24,046 nucleotides of DNA from Bacillota bacterium (GTDB lineage: Bacteria > Bacillota_A > Clostridia > Lutisporales > Lutisporaceae): NCBI GenBank assembly GCA_022706865.1, contig JAKJBT010000013.1:1-24046 (forward strand), in the 5' to 3' direction. Position 1 is the stretch's first letter; each line of letters begins with the position of its first letter. Shown one piece after another: positions 1 to 6,793 of the stretch. Made by a program: the position numbers and the translations under genes. The notes below the pieces were generated by a model. The model ran no database searches. It worked only from the letters and a program-made list of their open reading frames with translations, and was not told the origin of the DNA.

Positions 1-18
1 CTGAGGGACATGGGGACC

Positions 19-83
19 AGGGACGCGGGGACGTTTAATCTGTCCTGCTTTCAGCGGGACAGATTAAACGTCCCCGTGTCCCT
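19..83. repeat. Long inverted repeat with 27-nt arms
   Basis: Two 27-nt arms (19-45 and 57-83) are reverse complements except for one G-T pair, separated by an 11-nt loop. The core of the left arm is GGGGACGTTTAATCTGTCC. The motif GGGGACGTTT recurs in the hairpin at 5792-5818. Hairpins of this kind with GGGGACGTTT-type arms behave as dispersed intergenic repeats in some clostridia (recalled knowledge, not checked). There is no T tract, so a terminator role is doubtful. It directly abuts the partial element at 83-158. Confidence 0.8.
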
Positions 84-158
84 AAAAGTGTGCCCTGCTA
101 TACTATACAAGCTCTTGCTTGGTTATGCAGACTCATAGTTACGTCGCATTATTCTTCT
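83..158 (+). repeat. Truncated copy of the 16638-17132 structured element
   Basis: Positions 83-129 are identical to 16820-16866 over 47 nt, which is the descending strand of domain 1 of the structured element. After a short divergent stretch, 141-158 is a degraded version (one base missing a match in GTCGCATTATtCTTCT) of the element's right terminal arm at 17114-17132. About 240 nt corresponding to domain 2 are absent, and everything corresponding to the left half is replaced by the palindrome at 19-83 or lies outside the window. The copy cannot form the long helices of the full element. It ends 6 nt before the terminator that follows the DUF2225 gene. Confidence 0.75.
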
Positions 159-164
159 ATTATG

Positions 165-194
165 AAAAAAACTGTCCTGTATTGGACAGTTTTT
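165..194 (-). terminator. Rho-independent terminator after the DUF2225 gene
   Basis: An 11-bp perfect stem (AAAAACTGTCC with GGACAGTTTTT) has a 6-nt loop. Read on the minus strand it is followed by a run of seven T. It lies 10 nt past the stop codon of the gene ending at 205. The plus strand also carries T residues after the stem, so it may work in both directions. Confidence 0.85.
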
Positions 195-204
195 AACTTG
201 ATTT

Positions 205-891
205 TTATTCGGACGTTTCGCTTTCCTTGTACTGCTCCCGCGTTAATGCCCATTGTTCCCTTGCCAGCTTCTCAATCATTGGATTTTCTGTCCTTTCGGG
301 ACTTGCAGCTGCCCTTCCAAACCAGGTGATAGCTTCGCTTAGCTTCCCAAGCCTTCTTGACAGCTCTCCCAAAAGATACATCATGGATATCTCGTTAAGA
401 TTACCGATTGGAAACGATTCTTTATCATAGGCATCCAAATAGTTCCGGAGCGAATATTCCAGGAACAGCTCCTCCTGCTTGTCCCCCTTAAATCTGTAAA
501 GCCATGCAAGCTTAAGGCATAATCCCGCAAGCACACTGGCATTCGCTTTTCTCAGCTCTGCGGTATAAATCGCCAGCTTATACGAAGCTATTGCATCATC
601 CAGACTTCTTTGGTCACAGAAGCTTCTGCCCACTTCCCTGCCTGAAAAGGCCTCCTTAAGAAGGTTGGCTTCTTTTTCCGTCAATTCTCCGAGAGAGGTC
701 TCCGGGGCTGCGTATCCGCAGGAAGGGCATACAAAAACTTCATAATACATGGGGTTCAAGTCCACGTAATGGGTGCAGAAGTCCTCATCCTTCTTTTTAA
801 TTTTACAGGAATTAACCTTGGCTTTCATTGAAGAAAACTGCTTGCTGCATATGGGGCAAACAACTTTCTTTGAATACAGCGAATTATTCAT
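205..891 (-). CDS. DUF2225 family zinc-ribbon/TPR-like protein
   Basis: A 228-residue protein of the DUF2225 family, whose molecular role is not established. The N terminus has two Cys pairs, CPIC near residues 13-16 and CPSCGYAAP near 55-63, which probably form a zinc ribbon. The rest is helical with repeats resembling tetratricopeptide units (for example the stretch around ASYKLAIYTAELRK, and RNYLDAYDKE), fitting a protein-interaction scaffold. No signal peptide or membrane segment is visible, so it is cytoplasmic. The ATG at 891 is chosen over a TTG one codon upstream because GGAG lies 8 nt before it. It is followed by its own terminator, so it may be the last gene of a unit with the VanW gene upstream (gap about 54 nt). 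Family assignment is by recognition of the N-terminal pattern; the TPR description is inference. Confidence 0.8.
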   Translation of the reverse strand: MNNSLYSKKVVCPICSKQFSSMKAKVNSCKIKKKDEDFCTHYVDLNPMYYEVFVCPSCGYAAPETSLGELTEKEANLLKEAFSGREVGRSFCDQRSLDDAIASYKLAIYTAELRKANASVLAGLCLKLAWLYRFKGDKQEELFLEYSLRNYLDAYDKESFPIGNLNEISMMYLLGELSRRLGKLSEAITWFGRAAASPERTENPMIEKLAREQWALTREQYKESETSE

Positions 892-945
892 CAAATATTC
901 TCCAATCCAAGTGCTATTATCATGAAGTCTATTAACGCACTTAAG

Positions 946-2331
946 TTATATATCACCGGGCATTTCAGGCAAAACTTCATTTTCAGCCTGCTGAGGCTCT
1001 GCCTTCATGGTTCCGACTCTTTTGACCCCGTTCACAACTCTGTAAACGCTTAACGGAAGCTCCTCGGTTGAAACCTCTTTTCCATTCTCCATAACCACTC
1101 TATAGCTTTTGACGACATACCCTGTATATGCCTTCTTTTCTTCCACCTCAGTTCCCTCCGGAAGGGTAGGATCTTCTATTATACTTATCTGAGGGGGAGT
1201 CACCTTTACCGTCTCTGTTTTTATCTTGACTGTTCTTTCAGGGTTCTCGTCATAGCCGTATATACTGAATTTAACCCAGCTTCCCTTCACTTCTCCATAA
1301 ATGTAAATGGGATATTTGGTGTTATTCTCAAACTTTAAGTCTATATAATCCTCTGATATTGTTGCGTCTCTTCCCAAAGCTATATAACTGGATGGAAGAG
1401 AATGGCTCTTTCGCTCTACGATTTTAAGATTTGAAAGCAGTGCGGCATTATATAATGTGGAAGAAACCTGGCATACTCCTCCTCCGATGCCGGGAACAAG
1501 CTCATTGTTTATTATGACATTAGCTTCCTTATATCCGAACTTTGCAAGCCTGGGGCCCATTTTCTTATTCAGGGAAAAGACCTCGCCCGGCTTAACCAAT
1601 ATGTGTGATGCACTGCTGGTGGCAATTTTTATATTATGAGTCCTGTCAACATCAGCTGCGTTGAACTTTGTTGAATACTCTCCAAGGTTATCCTTAATGT
1701 TTTCAAGGTCGGATCTTTTAATTTCCGGTTCTGTAACATCAACAGCCAATTCCGCCTCTCCTTCTGAGGCTTTATCCAAAAAAGCCTTAATAATATCGCA
1801 GGATTTATTGACATCAAGCTTCCTGCCCTCTACTTCATCAGTAATCACAAAGCCTTGCTCCTTTAATACTATTGATGCATCCCTGGCTTCCTGATCCAAT
1901 TCTTTTGAAATGTCTCCCAGCTTGTTTTTCAAGTACTGCAAATCATAGGAACAATTAAGCTCGATATTCTCTCCATTCAGCTGAGTTGCAACCACATCCC
2001 TGATTCTCTTGAAGAAACTTCCCTTATGCCCTATATCATAAGCTTTTGTCACTGCATCTTCATACTCATATTTAAAATCAATATCCCTATATTTCAACTG
2101 CCATTCTTTTTCTTCAAATTTTAAGACAATACCCAAATTGTCAATAACAGGTTCCATTTTTTCCTTCAGCAAGCTCTCCGCCTGTGAAGGAACAAAACCG
2201 CCTACATCGATTCCGTTAATTGAAATATTGGAATGGATTTTATCTCCGCTTACCATTGCTGCGCTCAGCGCTGCAGCTGCAATCAATAAAACAATAATTA
2301 CGCCGACACCTATTTTTATATTCCTGTTCAT
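946..2331 (-). CDS. VanW family protein with G5 domain
   Basis: A 461-residue membrane-anchored extracellular protein. One N-terminal membrane segment (about residues 6-26) is followed by a region like the putative peptidoglycan-binding domain found in VanW proteins (about 30-190). The VanW domain (about 215-345) shows its hallmark PGEVFSLNK and GGGVCQVSSTLYNA. A C-terminal G5-like domain (about 370-440) follows, with KAYTGYVVKSYRVV. VanW was named from vancomycin clusters, but its biochemical function is unknown, and this is not evidence of resistance: no van genes are nearby. The G5 domain and location suggest a cell-wall role. The start at ATG 2331 is preferred to the ATG at 2337 because the GGGGG ribosome binding site is then 7 nt away rather than about 1. 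It lies downstream of the FtsA-like gene by about 105 nt, with a possible promoter between. Confidence 0.9.
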   Translation of the reverse strand: MNRNIKIGVGVIIVLLIAAAALSAAMVSGDKIHSNISINGIDVGGFVPSQAESLLKEKMEPVIDNLGIVLKFEEKEWQLKYRDIDFKYEYEDAVTKAYDIGHKGSFFKRIRDVVATQLNGENIELNCSYDLQYLKNKLGDISKELDQEARDASIVLKEQGFVITDEVEGRKLDVNKSCDIIKAFLDKASEGEAELAVDVTEPEIKRSDLENIKDNLGEYSTKFNAADVDRTHNIKIATSSASHILVKPGEVFSLNKKMGPRLAKFGYKEANVIINNELVPGIGGGVCQVSSTLYNAALLSNLKIVERKSHSLPSSYIALGRDATISEDYIDLKFENNTKYPIYIYGEVKGSWVKFSIYGYDENPERTVKIKTETVKVTPPQISIIEDPTLPEGTEVEEKKAYTGYVVKSYRVVMENGKEVSTEELPLSVYRVVNGVKRVGTMKAEPQQAENEVLPEMPGDI

Positions 2332-2385
2332 ATGCATTCCCCCACTTTTCTGCGTTTACAACTGCATCACTACTTGTACTGATAT

Positions 2386-2391
2386 ATTATA
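2386..2391 (-). promoter_or_regulatory. Candidate -10 box upstream of the VanW gene
   Basis: A perfect TATAAT on the minus strand lies about 55 nt before the VanW start, in the 104-nt gap after the FtsA-like gene. No good -35 hexamer is seen at 16-18 nt, so this is only a candidate. Confidence 0.35.
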
Positions 2392-2435
2392 TACATTTCA
2401 CTTGTCCAGTAATGATATATCAACTAAAATTCCAG

Positions 2436-4424
2436 CTATTTTTCTTTCCAATAAAGCTCAATTTCATCCCCGTCATTTATCACATCGGTGAAATTAGCTT
2501 TATTCCCGTTTAAAAGCATAGCACTTACTCCCTTAATGTTGTCGAAATCTATATCAATATTATTAAATACATCCACGAACAAGCATTGGGTTTTATTTGT
2601 CATCAGAATTTTCGGTTCTCCGTTTATAGTCACGTTTACGCAGGCGGATTTTTCATCATTTCCCGGAAAGCTCTCCGTTATTGTTCTTTCAGATACCTTA
2701 TAGCTGATATGGTCACCATCATTTATTACATCGTCTAGCTCTGCCTTCCTGCCGTTGATATCAACTTCTATATCATTATAATTCAAATCCAGGAATTTCA
2801 AAAGCCCGTATACTGTATCAATGTTTTTTATATTCAATTCATCGCCGTTTTTTATAGGAGCATCCATATCACATTCAAAGCCGTTCACGGTTATTATTGG
2901 CCTTATAATAAAAGGACTTTCATTCAGATAAACAGTTTTTTCAATATAGTCGCCCAGATAATCCCTTACAGCAGCCTCTGCCGGTTTACCTTCTTCGGCA
3001 GGCTCCACAGTTATTACATCTCCGCTTGTAATGGGCCTGTCAAGTCCTGCAATACTATTATTAAGATATATGGTTGCAGGCACCCCCGGTTCTCCCCTGG
3101 CAATTACCTCTTTTCCGTTGACCTTGAATATTAACGGATTTCCCCTCCTGCCTATAAGGTTGCGGGGATTGTAGTTCATCATTATGAGACTGTCAGCTAT
3201 GGTAAGAGCTTTTGAATTAAACAGCTTTACGCTTTCACCATTCACGGTTACGTAAACAAAATCCCTTTGCCTGTTAAAATAAGAAGTAACAGCGATTCCG
3301 ATAGGTGTTATGAATTCCGGTCCCGAAAGCCCTTCGCTCTCTATCCCCACATTCTTAATGATATCGGTGCTTCTTACCCCTACTCTTTCCGAAGGTATCC
3401 GGAGGTATTCGGCAATATATCCGGTAAGCCTTGGTATCTGGCTTCCTCCCCCCACAAGGAATACCGCACTTGGTGCTTTCCCGTTGAATTCAAGTATTTT
3501 GTTACTGATTTCTTCAGCCAGCATCCTGATTGATTCATCTATTTCATTCAAAACCTCCGATGAGTTCTTTTCATGAACCAGTCCCATTATATCGGTATAT
3601 TTGACAGTTTCTTTATTCAGGCTGATTTTAGCTTTTTCTGCCTCGTCAAAATCAAGCAGCAGGACTTCGGCTACCTTTTCGGTAATTTCATCTCCCGCAA
3701 TGGAAGCCATTGCAAAAGCAAACACAGTTCCATCCTTTGTCAGTGCAATATCTGAAGTTCCTGCTCCAATGTCCACAAGAGCAAGGTTTAACAGCCTCAA
3801 GCTGCTGGAAATCGCCACATTCATTGCCGCAATAGGTTCCAGTGTGATGCTCGCAATCTCCAGTCCTGCCCTTGCAACTACTGCATACAGGCTTTCCACC
3901 ACCAGTCTGGGAAGGAAAGTAGCCAGTACTTCCACTCCTATGCGTTTTGCTTTATGCCCTTCAAGATTGCTGATTATACTTCCGTTAAGGAAATAGTGCA
4001 CCACAGCATACCCTACGCAGAAAAATGCCTGATCCCCCTCTTCTGTCTGCTCCTCCATGCTTTTCTGAGCTTTTTGAATTGCTTCAATTTCAAGATTGCT
4101 TATAAGCTCCCTGTCAACTCCCACTGATGGATCCGCATCCTGCTCCACAAGGGCTTTGCAAGTCTTCAGGGTCCTTCCCGCGGCAGCGACGGATACTCTT
4201 TTAAGCTTAAGGCCTGTCTTTTCTTCAAGCCTTACCTTAACTTTCTCCACTGCTTTTGCAACAAGCTCAATATCATGAACCTGTCCGTCATACATAACCC
4301 TTTCCTTGTGCTCTTCCACTTCAAAGTCCTTGATTATGTACTTCTGACCGTCGTGGAATCCCACTATGCCGACTACGGTTCTGGTACCTATATCCAAAGA
4401 GAATAGCAATTCCTGTTCAGCCAT
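2436..4424 (-). CDS. FtsA/PilM-like actin-fold ATPase with C-terminal beta-grasp-like modules
   Basis: A 662-residue protein of the FtsA/PilM/MreB actin-like superfamily. The N-terminal ATPase (about 1-385) has phosphate 1 motif DIGTRT (11-16), phosphate 2 motif DIGAGTSDIAL (218-228) and adenosine motif VGGGSQIPR (324-332). The region near 84-165 fits the FtsA 1C/SHS2 subdomain. Ordinary FtsA is about 410-440 residues; the extra 270 residues here carry repeated units, each with an NG turn (about 395, 435, 513, 556, 600, 638). Several units end in I-x-x-G-D-x-I-type motifs (465-472, 524-531, 567-574, 649-656), resembling small beta-grasp folds. The start at ATG 4424 is preferred over GTG 4433, because AGGGTGAG is well spaced only for the ATG. 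Whether it acts in division, pilus assembly or another membrane process cannot be read from context; no ftsZ or pil genes are adjacent. Confidence 0.85.
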   Translation of the reverse strand: MAEQELLFSLDIGTRTVVGIVGFHDGQKYIIKDFEVEEHKERVMYDGQVHDIELVAKAVEKVKVRLEEKTGLKLKRVSVAAAGRTLKTCKALVEQDADPSVGVDRELISNLEIEAIQKAQKSMEEQTEEGDQAFFCVGYAVVHYFLNGSIISNLEGHKAKRIGVEVLATFLPRLVVESLYAVVARAGLEIASITLEPIAAMNVAISSSLRLLNLALVDIGAGTSDIALTKDGTVFAFAMASIAGDEITEKVAEVLLLDFDEAEKAKISLNKETVKYTDIMGLVHEKNSSEVLNEIDESIRMLAEEISNKILEFNGKAPSAVFLVGGGSQIPRLTGYIAEYLRIPSERVGVRSTDIIKNVGIESEGLSGPEFITPIGIAVTSYFNRQRDFVYVTVNGESVKLFNSKALTIADSLIMMNYNPRNLIGRRGNPLIFKVNGKEVIARGEPGVPATIYLNNSIAGLDRPITSGDVITVEPAEEGKPAEAAVRDYLGDYIEKTVYLNESPFIIRPIITVNGFECDMDAPIKNGDELNIKNIDTVYGLLKFLDLNYNDIEVDINGRKAELDDVINDGDHISYKVSERTITESFPGNDEKSACVNVTINGEPKILMTNKTQCLFVDVFNNIDIDFDNIKGVSAMLLNGNKANFTDVINDGDEIELYWKEK

Positions 4425-4601
4425 AAAACTCACCCTTGCACCGTTAATTTTGCTTAATTTTACATTTTTCCTTCTATTTTTCAGTATAGTATTCTATACG
4501 AGAATAAATAAATCCTTCAAATTTGCTGTTCCATATGATTTAATATTTCTGTCGGAAGGTTTGAGGCTTTCTGATAAACAGTGAACAGAAAGGGAATCAC
4601 C

Positions 4602-5510
4602 ATGTACGATATTTTGAAAAATTGCAGAATCTGCCCCCAAAAATGCGGGGCCAACAGGTATGAAGGCAAAGGCTTATGCGGTGCCGGATCAGAAGTGCTG
4701 GCTGCAAAGGCCTGCCTTCATCAGTGGGAGGAACCCTGCGTCAGCGGCAGCAGAGGATCCGGCACAGTATTTTTCAGCGGCTGCAACATGAAATGCGTGT
4801 TCTGCCAGAATCATGATATCAGTCAAAAATCCTCCGGTGCATTAATCGGCAAAAAAATTTCGACTGAAAGATTGGCGGAGATATTCCTTCAGCTTCAGGA
4901 GCAGGGTGCCCATAATATCAACCTTGTATCTCCCACTCCATATGCACTGCATATCATCGAGGCTGTAAGAAAGGCAAAAGAGAAAGGCCTGCATGTGCCG
5001 ATCATATACAACACCAACGGTTATGAACTTGAAGAAACCATCGAAGCCCTTAAGGGGACTGTTGATGTCTACCTTCCCGACATCAAATATTATGATGACT
5101 TATACTCGCTAAAATATTCAAGTACCGGCAGTTACTTTAAGTACGCCTCAAAGGCTGTAATGGCAATGCATAATCAGGCAGGATATCCTGAGTTTGACAA
5201 AGACGGAATGATTCAGAAGGGACTGATTATCAGGCACCTGGTTCTCCCCGGTTTAGGATTGGATTCAAGAAGGATTTTCCAATGGGTACGTGCAAATATA
5301 GGAAAATACGCATACATGAGCATCATGTGCCAATATACTCCAATGCACAAAGCCTCTCAATACAAGGATATCAACAGGAGAATAAGCTTGTCCGAATATG
5401 ATGAGGTGCTTGGCTATTTCTTTGAAGCAGGCCTGGAAAACGGATTTATGCAGGGCTTGGAATCTGCACACAGCAGCTATACTCCTGAATTCGATTTTTC
5501 GGGAATATGA
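4602..5510 (+). CDS. Radical SAM protein, PflA-like (COG1313 type)
   Basis: A 302-residue radical SAM enzyme. The 4Fe-4S/SAM motif is GCNMKCVFCQN, with cysteines at about 61, 65 and 68 (CxxxCxxC). Four more cysteines at the N terminus (C8, C11, C15, C26) suggest a second metal site. It resembles proteins annotated as putative pyruvate formate-lyase activating enzymes, but no glycyl radical enzyme gene is next to it, so the substrate is unknown. The ATG at 4602 is chosen over the in-frame GTG at 4581 because GAAAGGG lies 7 nt upstream. It is transcribed divergently from the FtsA-like gene, and the 58-residue ORF follows about 100 nt downstream on the same strand. Family is confident; the partner protein is not inferable here. 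Confidence 0.9.
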   Translation: MYDILKNCRICPQKCGANRYEGKGLCGAGSEVLAAKACLHQWEEPCVSGSRGSGTVFFSGCNMKCVFCQNHDISQKSSGALIGKKISTERLAEIFLQLQEQGAHNINLVSPTPYALHIIEAVRKAKEKGLHVPIIYNTNGYELEETIEALKGTVDVYLPDIKYYDDLYSLKYSSTGSYFKYASKAVMAMHNQAGYPEFDKDGMIQKGLIIRHLVLPGLGLDSRRIFQWVRANIGKYAYMSIMCQYTPMHKASQYKDINRRISLSEYDEVLGYFFEAGLENGFMQGLESAHSSYTPEFDFSGI

Positions 5511-5612
5511 AAATACTATTATTTTCATGGTTTAATATATACAAAAAAAAGCAACCTATTAATACAATACATTCAAAGGCTTACATAAAAACCGAAAGGA
5601 AGTGCTATCGTT

Positions 5613-5789
5613 ATGCGAAGAGCCTCCAGAAGCATGATGACTTGGGGAGCATTAGGTGCAATGGCAGGATTGGTTTTAATCCCTGCATTAAGTTCAAAAA
5701 CGCGCAAAAAGGTTTCACGTTCAGCGAGAAATGCATATTTCAGAGTATCAGACATGGTGCAGGATATGAAAGACATGGGAAACAAATGA
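5613..5789 (+). CDS. Small membrane protein (YtxH-like), 58 aa
   Basis: A 58-residue ORF starts at ATG 5613, with GAAAGGAAG about 10 nt upstream, and stops with TGA at 5787-5789. The N terminus is basic (MRRASRS), followed by one hydrophobic segment of about 18 residues (MTWGALGAMAGLVLIPAL) and a basic, polar C-terminal tail with SKTRKKVSR. Size and layout resemble the small YtxH-like/DUF3918-type membrane proteins of Bacillota; I cannot assign a function. It lies in the only frame with a ribosome binding site here. It overlaps a longer plus-strand reading frame that is judged spurious. A hairpin with terminator character follows directly. Confidence 0.7.
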   Translation: MRRASRSMMTWGALGAMAGLVLIPALSSKTRKKVSRSARNAYFRVSDMVQDMKDMGNK

Positions 5790-5791
5790 TA

Positions 5792-5818
5792 AGGCGCGGG
5801 GACGTTTCGCCCGCGTCT
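5792..5818. terminator. GC-rich hairpin between convergent genes, probable terminator
   Basis: A 9-bp stem (AGGCGCGGG with CCCGCGTCT, one G-U) has a 9-nt loop, followed on the plus strand by CATTTATTTAT. It lies between the end of the small membrane protein gene and the end of the acetyltransferase gene, so it could serve both. The loop side contains GGGGACGTTT, the motif of the palindrome at 19-83, so it may derive from a repeat. Confidence 0.55.
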
Positions 5819-5821
5819 CAT

Positions 5822-6736
5822 TTATTTATCCGGCAGCCGGATAAAATCGCTTTTCAGTACTCCCATTATAATCTCATCATAGTACTTTCCGTCAATGCAT
5901 GCCGACTGCCTTGTTCTGCCCTCGCAGCGGAAGCCGCATTTCAGATAGCATTTGACTGCCCTCTCATTGTACTCATATACCTTCAAAGTAACTCTGAATA
6001 TATCAATATTAAAGAATGCATATCTGAGAATCGTCTTAACTGCATCCTCCCCATATCCTTTGCCCCAATAATCTCTGTCCCCGATTCTTATGCCAAGCTT
6101 ACAGCTTTTATCCTGTTCATTGAAATCATAGAGCTGTATTGTCCCTATAGGCGTTCCCTCTTCGTTATCAATCATAAGATTCATGGGATCATACCCAAAG
6201 CTTCTTGTTATATTGTACCTCAACTTGTCCGGAGTTACCTTGGAATTGCTCCAGCCTGCAAGCCTGTTCAACTCAATGTCATTATACCACCTTAACAAAT
6301 AATATATGTCACTGTCTGACCCGGGCCTCAAGGTTACTTTGCTTCCTGTAAGTGCATTCTCTGCCAGGGCTGTGTTATCAATTGCAACAGACCTCAAAAA
6401 AACCGGGAAAAACTTAAGCAGCTTATAGGGCTTCTCCATGTACTTTTTACTGTTCTGCATCATATCCTCATAGTGCTTTCTGTTCAATGTGATTCTGACA
6501 TTGATCCCCTCTTTGATTCCTTCTTTGACAATAATGCCTTCGGCACTATGGTAAACTGAAAACCTTCCCGCCTCGCGCCCTTCTTCCTTGATGATTATTC
6601 CAAAGTTGCCGGAACTGAACAAGAATATATTCATGAGAAAAGGCTTCATAAAGGGATAGCTCTTGAAAAACAGAGTATACAAATCCGATACAGTGTCTGA
6701 GAAGCTTTTCATATTTTCAGCTGAAATTGCACTCAT
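5822..6736 (-). CDS. GNAT N-acetyltransferase with an N-terminal SCP2-like domain
   Basis: A 304-residue two-part protein. The C-terminal half (about 132-295) is a RimJ/RimL-type GNAT acetyltransferase. It starts with VTLRPGSDSD and carries the acetyl-CoA-binding motif RDYWGKGYGEDAVK (221-234), followed by the usual NERAVKCYLKCGF helix-turn (257-269). The N-terminal 125 residues are not part of GNAT. A hydrophobic start (about 22-45) and the stretch near 58-95 (FSVYHSAEGIIVKEGIKEG) resemble an SCP2-like lipid-binding fold, which is inference. The substrate is unknown; RimJ/L relatives modify protein N termini, amino sugars or drugs. The start at ATG 6736 has AGGAGT 8 nt upstream. It follows the helicase gene with a gap of 57 nt, so may share its transcript. 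The fusion is the odd point. Confidence 0.8.
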   Translation of the reverse strand: MSAISAENMKSFSDTVSDLYTLFFKSYPFMKPFLMNIFLFSSGNFGIIIKEEGREAGRFSVYHSAEGIIVKEGIKEGINVRITLNRKHYEDMMQNSKKYMEKPYKLLKFFPVFLRSVAIDNTALAENALTGSKVTLRPGSDSDIYYLLRWYNDIELNRLAGWSNSKVTPDKLRYNITRSFGYDPMNLMIDNEEGTPIGTIQLYDFNEQDKSCKLGIRIGDRDYWGKGYGEDAVKTILRYAFFNIDIFRVTLKVYEYNERAVKCYLKCGFRCEGRTRQSACIDGKYYDEIIMGVLKSDFIRLPDK

Positions 6737-6793
6737 TTTTGATTACTCCTAAAACCGTCAGCAATAATAATATTATGAATATTATATCATATA

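Noticed and set aside
895..945. Possible terminator AAGTGC...GCACTT between the VanW and DUF2225 genes
   Set aside because: The loop is about 22 nt and there is no T tract, so it is not convincing.
946..2331. Vancomycin resistance gene
   Set aside because: VanW homology alone does not indicate resistance; no vanHAX-type ligase or regulator genes are present.
4483..4501. Short hairpin GTATAG-TATT-CTATAC between the divergent FtsA-like and radical SAM genes
   Set aside because: Could be an operator, but a 6-bp AT-rich stem is expected by chance and no promoter near it is strong.
5507..6295. 262-codon plus-strand ORF
   Set aside because: It lies over the small membrane protein frame and antisense to the GNAT gene; its translation shows no family and begins without a ribosome binding site.
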